Assembly (NCBI RefSeq): GCF_000336715.1
Contig: NZ_AOMF01000174.1
Span: forward strand, 197,480 to 261,479
DNA: 64,000 nucleotides
Direction: 5' to 3'
From: Halococcus thailandensis JCM 13552
Lineage (GTDB): Archaea > Halobacteriota > Halobacteria > Halobacteriales > Halococcaceae
Shown here: positions 50,539 to 59,586 of the stretch, in pieces
Layout: every line of letters starts with the position of its first letter
Position numbering within the stretch: position 1 is the stretch's first letter
Program-made: the position numbers and the translations under genes
Notes under the pieces: model-generated
The model's database searches: none
The model's input: only the letters and a program-made list of their open reading frames with translations
What the model was told of the DNA's origin: nothing

Positions 50539-51891
50539 TTACAGCGCGTCGCGCTCGAACGCCGTTTCGACCTCGATATCGAGTAGCTCGGTGAGCGTCG
50601 GCGCGACCGCCCGTGCGTCCACGTCGTCGGGCACCGAGTCGGGGGCCGCCGGACCGCCCAGCCCGTAGAACCCGTCGACGTCGGCGCGGCCGTGCGAGCC
50701 ACCGACCTTCGAAGCATCGAGCGAGACGAGCCCCTCGTCGCCGAAGAACAGCTCGACGGGGTCGAAGCCCGGTTTCGCGTGAATGTCCATGTCGCGGGCG
50801 TAGTAGGGTGCGTTCGCGTCGTCGAACCACCAGTAATACTGGAACCAGCCAGATTGCTCGGCGACGCAGACGAGATCGCCGGCGTTCGGGTGGGCGACGC
50901 CGTACTCCTCCTTACCCTCGTCGCCGAGTACGCGCTCGACGCCATCGAGTCCGGTGAGTGCGTCGCGCGCCTCGTCGACGACGTCCTCGTCGGCGTAGAC
51001 GTGAGCCACCTGATGATCGACCAGCGCGAACGCCCGCGAGTTCGGGAGGTCGATCTCCTCGCCGCCCTCGCCGTCGTCCTGGACCGAGAGCAGTCCCGCC
51101 TCGCGCAGCGCGCGGTTCGGGAACACGGGTGTGTCGACGTCGTGGAAGCCGTATTCGCTGACGACGTTCACTGCCGTCTCGCCCCAGCGCTCGTCCGCGC
51201 GCAGGAAGTCGAGGAAATCGCCCACGAGCTCGTCGGCGACGCCGATTGCCTCGCGGAGTTCGTCGCTGCTCGCGCCGTGGGCCAGCCCCGCGTAGTCGAG
51301 ATACGGGATGTAGATCCAGAGCAGATCGGGATCGTAGCGGTCGATGGCCTCGCGGGCGGCGTCGAGGATCCAGGCCGTCGATTCCTCGTTCGCGCCGGGA
51401 CCCCAGTAGGTGTGGAGCGGGAAGTGGCCGTACTCGGCTTCGAGTTCGTCGTAGAAGTCGTCGGGGTTGGTCCAGCAGTTCATTTCTAATATATTGTTCT
51501 CCTCGTCCTCGATCGGCGAGGGCGTGAGCGCGACGTCCGCCGTCGTGCCGATGAGATGCTGGAAACAGAGCACGCCGGTGGTGAGCCCCGCCTCGCTCGC
51601 GCTCTCCCAGAGGCGATCCCGGCTCTCGCTGTCGCGCTCCCAGAGCGCCGCCGTGTCGTTCTCCCGGTCGTACTCGCCGTTGGCCACGTCGCCGTGGTTT
51701 GCGGGCGATTGACCTGTGGCGAGCGTGCTCTGGACGGGCAGCGTGACGGCCGGAAACGGCGACTGGAGATCAGCACGCGCGCCGTCGTCAACGAGATCGG
51801 CGATGTTCGGCGCGAGCCCCGATGCGACGTGCTCGCGTTCGAGCCCGATCACGTCGAGGACGATCGCCCGCCCCGCGTCGCCGTCAGTCAT
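50539..51891 (-). CDS. EboF-like phosphodiesterase/nucleotide pyrophosphatase family protein
   Basis: A 450-residue alkaline phosphatase superfamily member. The first metal Asp is in IVLDVIGLE. The nucleophile region reads FPAVTLPVQSTLATGQSP with the Thr nucleophile. Ligand pair IPYLDYAGLAHG has Asp and His. Where many family members have SDHG, this one has SEYGFHDV. HVY and WFQYYWW blocks, MDIHAKPGFDPVELFF, and GGSHGRAD near the end complete it. The layout (SEYG, PNRALREAGLL, DIHxKPGxDPxELF) is that of the phosphodiesterase in bacterial ebo clusters (EboF). It overlaps the synthase gene by 8 nt, so the two are co-transcribed. Substrate is unproven. Confidence 0.8.
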   Translation of the reverse strand: MTDGDAGRAIVLDVIGLEREHVASGLAPNIADLVDDGARADLQSPFPAVTLPVQSTLATGQSPANHGDVANGEYDRENDTAALWERDSESRDRLWESASEAGLTTGVLCFQHLIGTTADVALTPSPIEDEENNILEMNCWTNPDDFYDELEAEYGHFPLHTYWGPGANEESTAWILDAAREAIDRYDPDLLWIYIPYLDYAGLAHGASSDELREAIGVADELVGDFLDFLRADERWGETAVNVVSEYGFHDVDTPVFPNRALREAGLLSVQDDGEGGEEIDLPNSRAFALVDHQVAHVYADEDVVDEARDALTGLDGVERVLGDEGKEEYGVAHPNAGDLVCVAEQSGWFQYYWWFDDANAPYYARDMDIHAKPGFDPVELFFGDEGLVSLDASKVGGSHGRADVDGFYGLGGPAAPDSVPDDVDARAVAPTLTELLDIEVETAFERDAL

Positions 51892-53113
51892 CGTCGCCCT
51901 CCGCGCCGACCGCGGTCGGCTGTCTGGTGTGCGCTTCGACGTACTCTTCGAGCATCCCGAACTGTTTCGAGAGGTCGTGTTCGTCGACGCCGAGCGGCGC
52001 TTTGAAGAAGGAAGCGAGCTGCGGTTGGAGGCCGCTCTCGCCCTGTTCGTCGGCGAACGCGAGCAATCGCGCGAGATCGAGCACGAGCGGCGCGGCGAGC
52101 GCCGAATCGGAGCCCTCCCAGGTGAACTGGAGTTTCATGTCGGTATCGAGGAATCCCCGAAAACGGATGTCGTCCCACGCGGTCTTCCAGTCGCCGAGCG
52201 CGGGCGTGTAATCGATCCTGACACGGTTGTGGGTGTCGTGATCGAGGATGCCGTCGAGCACGCCACCCTTGCTCGCCAACTTTCCAGCCTTGTTCGCATC
52301 GTCTTCGAGCACCTCGCCGTCGCCGTTCCCGAGGATGTTGTGACCCTCCCACGACCGCACGCGAAGGTTTCGCTGGGCGAACATCGGCGCGAGCGCGGAC
52401 TTCATCAGTGTCTCGCCCGTCTTGCCGTCCTTGCCCATGTGCGGAACGCCCTCGCGCTCGGCCAGCTCTCGGAGTCCACCGAGCGCGTTCGCGGCGTTCG
52501 GCGTGAAGTTCACGAACGGATGTCCGCCGGAGAGGGCGGCGTAGGCGTACAGCGAACTCGCCGGCAACGGCTCGTCCTCGTCGAGCGCACGTTCGACGGA
52601 CTCGATCGAGTCGTACTTCTCGGGAGCGGCCGGCAGCGGCTCCGAGGAGGCGACGTTGATGACAACTGCTCGCTCCAGATCGTTGTCCTCGCGGAATCGC
52701 TCGTAGTCGTCCTGGATATCCCCGACGATCGTCCGCAGCGAGAGCGACTCGTCGGTTCCCCCGTCGGCAATTTCCGTGACCGCCTGCCCGCAGTTGCGTG
52801 CCGTGCCGGTCTCAATGCGCTCCTCGATCGTGGCGAGATCGTCGCGAACGGCGTCGAGCGTCGCGTGGTCGGGAATACCGTTGCGCTCCGCGAGGCGCTC
52901 GGCCGTCTCGACGACGCTGCCGTCCTGGACGTCGTGACCGCCGAAGACGAGCGAGTCGATCTCCGGGAGATCGAGATCCGTACACGGCGCACGCTCGGTG
53001 ACCATCCCTGTCGTGTCGGTCGCGCCGCGGGCGATGGCACGCGCGCCGATCATCGCCGTCGTGGCGACGTTCCCGCGTGCGCCGACGAGCCAGACGCCGA
53101 TGCTCGCGCTCAT
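51884..53113 (-). CDS. Inositol-1-phosphate synthase (MIPS) family protein
   Basis: A 409-residue myo-inositol-1-phosphate synthase-type NAD-dependent cyclase. The Rossmann motif GARGNVATTAMIGARAI is at the N-terminus. FGGHDVQDGS, NVASSEPLP, FTPNAANALGGLRELAE, GKDGKTGETLMKSAL with the catalytic Lys residues, SWEGHNILGNGDG and the C-terminal half match MIPS. Substrate would be glucose-6-phosphate. It sits with the ebo-like genes where bacterial ebo clusters carry a sugar-phosphate cyclase (EboD). The start at 53113 (MSASIGV) was chosen. It is divergent from the TatD-like gene. Confidence 0.9.
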   Translation of the reverse strand: MSASIGVWLVGARGNVATTAMIGARAIARGATDTTGMVTERAPCTDLDLPEIDSLVFGGHDVQDGSVVETAERLAERNGIPDHATLDAVRDDLATIEERIETGTARNCGQAVTEIADGGTDESLSLRTIVGDIQDDYERFREDNDLERAVVINVASSEPLPAAPEKYDSIESVERALDEDEPLPASSLYAYAALSGGHPFVNFTPNAANALGGLRELAEREGVPHMGKDGKTGETLMKSALAPMFAQRNLRVRSWEGHNILGNGDGEVLEDDANKAGKLASKGGVLDGILDHDTHNRVRIDYTPALGDWKTAWDDIRFRGFLDTDMKLQFTWEGSDSALAAPLVLDLARLLAFADEQGESGLQPQLASFFKAPLGVDEHDLSKQFGMLEEYVEAHTRQPTAVGAEGDDD

Positions 53114-53360
53114 CGCGACCACCCCACCGTCGTGGCGCTCGATCGTTCATCCCGACTCGATTGCGATTCGCTCCCCTGTGTTCCGATCGGCTCGGACGTC
53201 CGTCGCTGCATCCCCTGAAACCAGGGCTCCGAGACACACCTACTTTGTGATGTCGGCACCGAACTGTCCGATCGTCGACTTGATTTTTGAAAGCCAGCAC
53301 CCACACTCCGTACGGCAGCCGACTCCAACACGATGAATCCTGACTCAAACGAGAACCGCA
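53114..53360. other. Divergent intergenic region before the ebo-like operons
   Basis: About 250 bp upstream of the inositol-1-phosphate synthase gene (minus strand) with no credible ORF and no strong TATA box. It ends at copy C of the dispersed repeat, which together with this stretch separates the two halves of the ebo-like cluster. Confidence 0.4.
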
Positions 53361-53483
53361 ACAGCCCACATACCTCCCCAACCGACTGCGCTCCTCGCTC
53401 GCTCCTCTCGCTGCGGTGCTCATCCCTCGCGCAGTGTTCGCGCTCGTGCTCACTTCGTTCGTACACGAGCGCGAGCACGCGCC
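53361..53483 (+). repeat. Dispersed GC-rich intergenic repeat, copy C
   Basis: Third copy, with the same ACAGCCCACATACC and CCCTCGCGCAGTG blocks as copy B. It contains an imperfect hairpin around 53446-53470 with a TTC-type loop that resembles the hairpins of copy A. It lies between the divergent inositol synthase and TatD-like genes. Confidence 0.65.
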
Positions 53484-53564
53484 GACCGCCACGACGAGGA
53501 TCGGATCGCGACCCGAGAATGTACGATCAGTACATAGTAGTGCGTCCGGCACCCACTCGTGGCT

Positions 53565-54365
53565 ATGGAGATCATCGACCCGCACATGCACATGGTCTCG
53601 CGCTCGGCCGACGACTACCGGCGCGCGCGTCGGGCCGGCGTCGAGTGCTGCATCGAACCCGCGTTCTGGAGTGGCACGGACAAACAGCACGCGGGCTCGT
53701 TTTTCGACTACTTCGAGCAGATCATCGACTTCGAGACCGCGCGCGCCGAGCGCGCCGGTGGGATGGATCACTACGTCACGATCGGCCTCGAACCGAAGGA
53801 GGCGAACTACCGCGAGATGGCCGAAGAAGTTCTGGACCGCCTACCGGAGTATCTCGACCGCGAGAACGTCGTCGGCCTCGGCGAGATTGGCTTCGATCAG
53901 GGTACCGACGACGAGGAGTGGGCCTTCCGCACCCAGTTGCGGATGGCCGAGGAGCGCGAACTCCCCGTCATCATCCACACGCCACACACGGACAAGCTCG
54001 CGGGCACCGAGCGGATCGTCGACATCATCGAGGACGAAGGTGTCACGCAGGAGCGTATCGTCATCGATCACAACACCGCAGAGACGATCGAGACCTCCCT
54101 CACCACGGACTGCTGGGTCGGCTTCACGCTCTACCCGGGCAAGATCGAGGACGAGGCGGCCATCGATCTCCTCGAAGAGTACGGCACCGACAAGATGCTG
54201 TTCAACAGCGCTGCCGACTGGGACCCCTCTGACCCGCTCGCGGTCCCCAAGGCACGCGACAAGATGCTCGATCGGGGCTGGGATCGCGAGGACGTGAAGA
54301 AGGTCGTCTTCGACAACCCCTACGAGTTCTTCGATCAGTCGCCGAACTTCACCTACGAGCGATGA
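53565..54365 (+). CDS. EboB-like TatD family hydrolase
   Basis: A 266-residue TIM-barrel metal hydrolase. Visible ligands: IDPHMHM at the start, GLGEIGFDQGT near 105, IIHTPHTDK near 143 and VIDHNTAET near 168. The layout DPHMHMVSRSADDY, then EPAFWSG, then TIGLEPKEANYREM is the specific form seen in the EboB proteins of ebo clusters, more than in generic TatD DNases. A TATA-like TACATAG (53531-53537) lies about 28 nt upstream. It overlaps the following gene by 4 nt. Hydrolysis of an amide or phosphoester is inferred. Confidence 0.85.
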   Translation: MEIIDPHMHMVSRSADDYRRARRAGVECCIEPAFWSGTDKQHAGSFFDYFEQIIDFETARAERAGGMDHYVTIGLEPKEANYREMAEEVLDRLPEYLDRENVVGLGEIGFDQGTDDEEWAFRTQLRMAEERELPVIIHTPHTDKLAGTERIVDIIEDEGVTQERIVIDHNTAETIETSLTTDCWVGFTLYPGKIEDEAAIDLLEEYGTDKMLFNSAADWDPSDPLAVPKARDKMLDRGWDREDVKKVVFDNPYEFFDQSPNFTYER

Positions 54366-55192
54366 AGTTCGGGTTCTCCGCGAACGCGTTTCGGGAGTAC
54401 GACGCGCGCGAGACGATCGAGATCGTCGCCGACGCGGGCTACGACGGCATCGAACTGTTGTTCGACGAGCCACATCTCTACCCGCCCGACGCGGGCGAGG
54501 ACGAGATCGAAGAGATCAGGCAAGCGCTCGCCGCGAACGATCTCGCCATCGGCAACTGCAACGCGTTCATGCTGACCGCCATCGAGGGGTTCCACCATCC
54601 CTCCTACATCGAACCGGACACGGACTACCGCCAGGAGCGCATCGACTACACGAAAGCCGCCCTCCGGACGGCGGCCGCGCTCGGACATGGATATATCTCG
54701 ATCGAGCCTGGTGGCCCCATCCCGGAGGAAAAATCCCGCGAGTGGGCCGTCGAGACGTTCGTCGAGAGCCTCGAAGAGGTCCTCCCGGTCGCAGAGGAGG
54801 TGGGGGTCGATCTCCACGTCGAACCCGAACCCGACCTCCTCATCGAGACTTCGGAGGAATTCTTGGAGTTCGCCGAGCGCATCGACCACCCACGGATTCG
54901 CTGTAACTTCGACGCGGGCCACCTGTTCAGCGTCGGCGAGGACCCCATCGAGGCCTTCGACCGACTCGCAGAGTACGTCGACCACGTTCATCTTGAGGAC
55001 ATCCCCGAGGATCGCCGCCACGAACACACCCAGCTCGGCGACGGCGCACTACCGATCGACGAGTTCCTCGATGCACTCGATTCGCGGGGGTACGACGGGT
55101 TCGTGACGGTCGAACTCTACCCCTACGAGGAGACGGCGGCCGAGACCGTTCGCGAGGCGATGGCCTACCTCGAAGACGGTGGGTGGGTCTGA
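54362..55192 (+). CDS. Sugar phosphate isomerase/epimerase-like TIM barrel (EboE-like), first copy
   Basis: A 276-residue xylose-isomerase-like TIM barrel. MKFGFSANAFREYDARETIE at the start, YDGIELLFDEPHLYPPDAG with metal Glu, VDLHVEPEPD, RCNFDAGHLFS with Asp/His ligands, HVHLEDIPEDRRHEHTQLG and VTVELYPY with the last Glu are all present. The family acts on sugars and inososes (IolE/IolI-like). In this cluster it could act on an inositol-derived ketone. It overlaps EboB-like by 4 nt and the UbiA gene by 14 nt. Confidence 0.83.
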   Translation: MKFGFSANAFREYDARETIEIVADAGYDGIELLFDEPHLYPPDAGEDEIEEIRQALAANDLAIGNCNAFMLTAIEGFHHPSYIEPDTDYRQERIDYTKAALRTAAALGHGYISIEPGGPIPEEKSREWAVETFVESLEEVLPVAEEVGVDLHVEPEPDLLIETSEEFLEFAERIDHPRIRCNFDAGHLFSVGEDPIEAFDRLAEYVDHVHLEDIPEDRRHEHTQLGDGALPIDEFLDALDSRGYDGFVTVELYPYEETAAETVREAMAYLEDGGWV

Positions 55193-56120
55193 GGGAACCA
55201 CGCGCGAATCCGGATCGCGCGGGAAACTCGCGGCTTACGCGGCGCTGGTGCGCGTGCCGAACCTCTTCAGCGCACCGCCGGACGTCCTACTTGGTGGCGC
55301 GCTCGTCGCCGCCACAGGTAGAGCGGTTTCGATACCTGCACTCGCCGGGCTCGCGGTCGCGTCGGTGCTGCTGTACGCCGGCGGAACGACGCTGAACGAC
55401 TACTTCGACGCGGTGATCGACGCGCGCGAGCGTCCGGAACGACCGATTCCGTCGGGCGCGATTCCACGACGGACGGCAGGCGTTCTCGGTGCGGCGCTGC
55501 TGCTCGGCGGCGTGCTCGTCGCGCTCGGGACGGCCGGACCACGAGCCGGCCTGTTCGCGGCGGCGCTCGCAGCCGTCATCGCGCTCTACGACGGCGTTCT
55601 CAAGGGCACCCCGGCTGGCTTTCTCGCGATGGGTAGCGCGCGCGGACTCGACGTGTTGCTCGGGACGGTGGCGGGGACGACGGCAGCGGCAGCCGCGCTC
55701 CCCGCGTGGGCGCTCGCGATCCCGGTCGTCGTCGCGCTGTATATCGCTGCCGTGACGTACATGGCCGACAACGAGGCGACGACGACCGAACGCGGCGCGG
55801 TCGCGGCGGCGGCCGCCGGCGTGTTGCTGGCCGTTCTCGGCGTGCTCGCAGCGGTCGTAACCCTGGGGCCGTCGCTCGTTCGAATCGTGTCCGCCGTCGG
55901 CCTCGCTGGCGGCTTTCTGGTGTGGACCGGGCGCGCGCTTGGGCCGGCGTACGCGACCCCCCGGCCCGATACCGTCGGCCCGGCGGTCGGGACCTGTATC
56001 CTCGCGCTCGTCGTGCTCGACGCGGCGTTCGCGGCACTCGCGGGCGTCGGCTGGGCGCTCGCCGTCCTCGTCTTTCTACTCCCCGCGGTCGGCCTCTCCC
56101 GCCTGTTCAACGTCTCGTAG
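55179..56120 (+). CDS. EboC-like UbiA prenyltransferase
   Basis: A 313-residue polytopic membrane prenyltransferase. The first Asp-rich motif NDYFDAVIDARERPERPIPSG is complete. The second helical pair contains LYDGVLKGTPAGFLAMGSARGLDVLLG. About eight helices are expected. The family transfers a prenyl group to an aromatic or alcohol acceptor. The sequence GSARGLDVLLG after the second motif resembles EboC proteins. The GTG start at 55179 overlaps the preceding gene by 14 nt, and a slightly later GTG is possible. Prenyl donor in haloarchaea would be GGPP or similar. Confidence 0.86.
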   Translation: MGGSEGTTRESGSRGKLAAYAALVRVPNLFSAPPDVLLGGALVAATGRAVSIPALAGLAVASVLLYAGGTTLNDYFDAVIDARERPERPIPSGAIPRRTAGVLGAALLLGGVLVALGTAGPRAGLFAAALAAVIALYDGVLKGTPAGFLAMGSARGLDVLLGTVAGTTAAAAALPAWALAIPVVVALYIAAVTYMADNEATTTERGAVAAAAAGVLLAVLGVLAAVVTLGPSLVRIVSAVGLAGGFLVWTGRALGPAYATPRPDTVGPAVGTCILALVVLDAAFAALAGVGWALAVLVFLLPAVGLSRLFNVS

Positions 56121-56162
56121 TGCTGTCGGAAGGTGTTTCGGGAGGCCGACCCTGCCTTCCTC

Positions 56163-57011
56163 ATGGTCGAACTGGCATTTTCGACGAACGCCTACACGCG
56201 CCACGCGCTGCCGGACGCGGTCGAACGCATCGCCGACCACGGCTACGCCGGCGTCGAGATATTGGGCGACGAACCGCACGCCTACTTCCCCGACTTCGGC
56301 GAGGACGACCGAGATGCACTGTCGAATACACTCGACGATACGGGCATCGAGGTCTCGAACATCAACGCGAACACTGCGACGGGCTACTTCGACGACGCGC
56401 CGCCGTCGTCCTTCTTCGATCCGAGCGTCGTCACCGCCGACGACGAAGGACGGGCCTGGCGCATCGACTACACGAAACGAGCTATCGACCTCGCCGACGA
56501 GGTCGGCGCGCCGGCGGTCTGTCTCGCCACCGGTCGCCCGCTGCCCGGCAATCCACCGGAGCAGGCCTACGAGTACCTGCTCGATTCGCTCGGGACGATC
56601 TGCGAATACGCCGCCGAGCGCGACGTCGAAGTCGGTATCGAGTACGAACCCGAACTGCTCGTCGAGTGCACCGACGAAGTCCTGGAACTGATCGAGGACG
56701 TCGGTCACGACGCGCTCGGAGTCAACCTCGACGTCGGCCACGCGGCCGTCTACGGGGAGAATCCTGCGGAGGCGATCCGGCGGTGTGCGGGCCACATCAC
56801 GGGCGTCCATCTGGAGGACATCGTCGGCGGCGTGCGCGGCAAACACTACCACCGCATCCCCGGCGAGGGCGACCTGGACTTCCGGGCGATCTTCGACGCA
56901 CTCGACGAGATCGGCTACGACGGGTTCGCCACGCTCGAACTCTACACCTATCCCGACGAGCCGGATCGAGCCGCCAGCGAGGCTTACGAGGCACTGTCGT
57001 CGTACTGCTGA
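56163..57011 (+). CDS. Sugar phosphate isomerase/epimerase-like TIM barrel (EboE-like), second copy
   Basis: A 282-residue paralogue of the gene at 54.4 kb (MVELAFSTNAYTRHALPDAV). Ligand blocks AGVEILGDEPHAYFP, IGIEYEPELL, LGVNLDVGHAAV, GVHLEDIVGGVRGKHYHR and ATLELYTYPDE are all present. The DDAPPSSFFDPSV insertion near residue 75 separates it from the first copy. It lies 43 bp after the UbiA gene on the same strand, so it is probably the last gene of the ebo-like operon. Start ATG at 56163. Confidence 0.83.
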   Translation: MVELAFSTNAYTRHALPDAVERIADHGYAGVEILGDEPHAYFPDFGEDDRDALSNTLDDTGIEVSNINANTATGYFDDAPPSSFFDPSVVTADDEGRAWRIDYTKRAIDLADEVGAPAVCLATGRPLPGNPPEQAYEYLLDSLGTICEYAAERDVEVGIEYEPELLVECTDEVLELIEDVGHDALGVNLDVGHAAVYGENPAEAIRRCAGHITGVHLEDIVGGVRGKHYHRIPGEGDLDFRAIFDALDEIGYDGFATLELYTYPDEPDRAASEAYEALSSYC

Positions 57012-57138
57012 CTTCCTCGTCAGGGCGGAAAACGACCTGTCGTGGTGAACACCGGTTTCCATGTCGATTCCGGTCGTCGTGCGAGCGGTGAACGGGAACG
57101 TCCGATACGCTCAAACCACGGCCCCACCGGTGTCAGAT

Positions 57139-59586
57139 ATGGAGTTCCACGAGGCGGCAAACTTCCTCTTCGACCTGCGTCGGTATCCGCCCCGCCCGGG
57201 CCTGGACGCCACCGACGACCTGCTCTCCGTTCTTGACGATCCACACGGGGGGATCGCGTTCGTCCAGATCGCTGGCTCCAATGGGAAAGGAAGCACAGCC
57301 AGGATGGTCGCATCGGTGCTCCGGGAGGCGGGGCTCGACGTCGGTCTCTACACCTCGCCGCATCTCGATTCCGTCCGCGAGCGCGTCCGTGTCGACGGCC
57401 GCATGATCACCGAGAGCGCGCTCGCCGACTACGTCGCAACGATCCGTCCCTACGTCCTGGATCGGGCCGCCGACGGCGATGCTCCCACCTTTTTCGAGGT
57501 GCTCACCGGGATGGCACTCTGGGAGTTCCGCCGGCAATCGGTCGACGTCGCCGTGCTCGAAGTCGGTCTCGGCGGGCGCTACGACGCGACCAGCGTCGTC
57601 GATCCGGTAGCGAGTGCGATCACCAGCGTCACGCTCGAACACACCGATATGCTCGGCGACACAGTTGGAGAGATCGGTCGCGACATGGCCACTGTCGCGC
57701 CCCAGGAAAACGCCGTCGTCACCGCCGCAACTGGCGACGCGCGCGAAGCGATCGAAGAGAGCGCCGGCGACGCCGTGACGGTCGGTCCGAACGGCGACGT
57801 CTCGGTGACACACGAAGGTCGAACGGGTGTCGAGAGCGCCGTTCGGCTCTCCGACCGGGACTGGACCGTCGAAACCCGACTCTCCCTCCTGGGAGCTCAT
57901 CAGGCCGAGAACGCTGGCATCGCGGCGGCACTCGCCCAACAGGTCACCGGCGAATTCGACGAGGTGTGTGGCGAGGAGACGCTCGCACGCGGGTTGCGCG
58001 CGGCCTACTGGCCCGGCCGGTTCGAGGTACTCGAACGCGAGCCGCTGGTCGTACTCGACGGTGCACACAACCCCGGTGCGTGCGAGCGCCTCGCCGACAC
58101 CCTGGAGGAGTTCGACTTCGAGAACCTCCACCTCGTGTTCGGCGCGCTCGCGGACAAGGACCACCAGGGGATGGTCGATGCGCTGCCGACGCCCGAGCAC
58201 GTCGTCGCCTGCCGGCCGGACGTCCCGCGCGCCGAGGACAACGCGGTTCTCGCGGAGGTGTTCGACGAGAGTCGCGTCGAGACCAGCAGCGACGTCACCG
58301 ACGCACTTCAGACCGCTCTCGATGCCGCCGAGCCGGACGACTGCGTACTCGTCTGTGGCTCGCTCTACGTCGTCCGCGAGGCACGGACGCGCTGGAGTCG
58401 CCTCGATATCCCCAAGGCAATCGACGGCCTCGACGACGCCCGGCGCGCGATCAAGGGGACGCACGTGACCGACGCGGGAGCCTACCGAATGCGCGGCAAA
58501 GCCGTGCATCGAGCGCTGAAGACCCGCGTGCGCCCGCGACAAGCACAGTATCTGAAAGAAGAATTACTCTCGCTCGGCGGCGAGTGTTCCATCTCGGGGC
58601 TCAACGACCAAGACGAGGAGTCGCTCGACGTACTCATGCTCGCCACGCTCGCGCAGTTCAAGCGCCTCACCGAGAAGCTCGCTGGCCAGCCCTACGGGTT
58701 GGCACCGCTCGCCGACGACATCCGTGAGGCGCTCTCGATCGGCGTCAGTTCGGAAAAGCACGGCTACCCCTGGGAAGAAGGGACGGCGGTGATGGGGATT
58801 CTGAACGTGACGCCCGACAGTTTCCACGACGGCGGCGAGTTCGACACCACGGAGGCGGCGGTCCGACAGGCCGAGTCGATGATCGACGAAGGCGTCGACA
58901 TCATCGACGTGGGTGGCGAGAGTACCCGCCCCGGCGCGGAACCCGTCTCGGACGAGGAGGAGTGCGATCGGGTGGTGCCCGTCATCGAGCGGATTGCCGA
59001 GCTCGATGCCCTGATCTCGATCGACACCCGGAAGGCGGCGGTCGCGCGCGCAGCGCTCGACGCCGGCGCGGACATCATCAACGACGTCACGGGGCTCGAC
59101 GATCCGGAGATGCGGTTCGTCGCCGCCGACTACGACTGTCCGCTCGTCGTGATGCACAGCATCGACGCGCCCGTCGATCCCGATTCGACCCCCGAGTACG
59201 ACGACGTGGTCGAGGACACGATCCGCGAACTGCGCGAGCGCGTCCTGCTCGCCGAGAAGGCGGGGCTCGATCGCGAGCAGATCATCGTCGATCCCGGCAT
59301 CGGCTTCGGCAAGAGCAAGCGGGAGAACTTCGCGATCCTCGATCGATTAGGCGAGTTCCGCGCGCTCGACTGCCCGATCCTGTTCGGCCACTCGCACAAG
59401 TCGATGTTCGATCTCGTCGGCAGCGAGGCGGGCGAGCGCCTGTCGGCGACGGTGGCCGCGAGCGCGCTGGCCGCCGAGCGCGGTGCGGACATCGTCCGCG
59501 TCCACGACGTTGCCGAGAGCGTCGCCGCCGTCGGCGTCAGCGAGGCAGCGAACGCACCGAACGAATTCGACGGCTCACACGATTAG
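57139..59586 (+). CDS. folCP: FolC-FolP fusion (folylpolyglutamate synthase + dihydropteroate synthase)
   Basis: An 815-residue bifunctional enzyme. The N-terminal half is FolC: Walker A-like IAGSNGKGST near residue 45, EVGLGGRYDATSV, LLGAHQAENA and GAHNPGACERL. The C-terminal half (about 545-815) is dihydropteroate synthase: VMGILNVTPDSFHDGG, INIGGEST-like IIDVGGESTRPGA, SIDTRKA, IINDVTG, and DPGIGFGKS with FGHSHKSMF. Between them is a region of unclear role (GLNDQDEE). This fusion is known in haloarchaea such as Haloferax. The start MEFHEAANF at 57139 is typical; a longer frame to 57061 is unlikely. Confidence 0.95.
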   Translation: MEFHEAANFLFDLRRYPPRPGLDATDDLLSVLDDPHGGIAFVQIAGSNGKGSTARMVASVLREAGLDVGLYTSPHLDSVRERVRVDGRMITESALADYVATIRPYVLDRAADGDAPTFFEVLTGMALWEFRRQSVDVAVLEVGLGGRYDATSVVDPVASAITSVTLEHTDMLGDTVGEIGRDMATVAPQENAVVTAATGDAREAIEESAGDAVTVGPNGDVSVTHEGRTGVESAVRLSDRDWTVETRLSLLGAHQAENAGIAAALAQQVTGEFDEVCGEETLARGLRAAYWPGRFEVLEREPLVVLDGAHNPGACERLADTLEEFDFENLHLVFGALADKDHQGMVDALPTPEHVVACRPDVPRAEDNAVLAEVFDESRVETSSDVTDALQTALDAAEPDDCVLVCGSLYVVREARTRWSRLDIPKAIDGLDDARRAIKGTHVTDAGAYRMRGKAVHRALKTRVRPRQAQYLKEELLSLGGECSISGLNDQDEESLDVLMLATLAQFKRLTEKLAGQPYGLAPLADDIREALSIGVSSEKHGYPWEEGTAVMGILNVTPDSFHDGGEFDTTEAAVRQAESMIDEGVDIIDVGGESTRPGAEPVSDEEECDRVVPVIERIAELDALISIDTRKAAVARAALDAGADIINDVTGLDDPEMRFVAADYDCPLVVMHSIDAPVDPDSTPEYDDVVEDTIRELRERVLLAEKAGLDREQIIVDPGIGFGKSKRENFAILDRLGEFRALDCPILFGHSHKSMFDLVGSEAGERLSATVAASALAAERGADIVRVHDVAESVAAVGVSEAANAPNEFDGSHD

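Noticed and set aside
46264-50945. Long antisense frames across the two sugar dehydrogenase genes
   Set aside because: They mirror the real coding strand, lack any motif and have no start signals.
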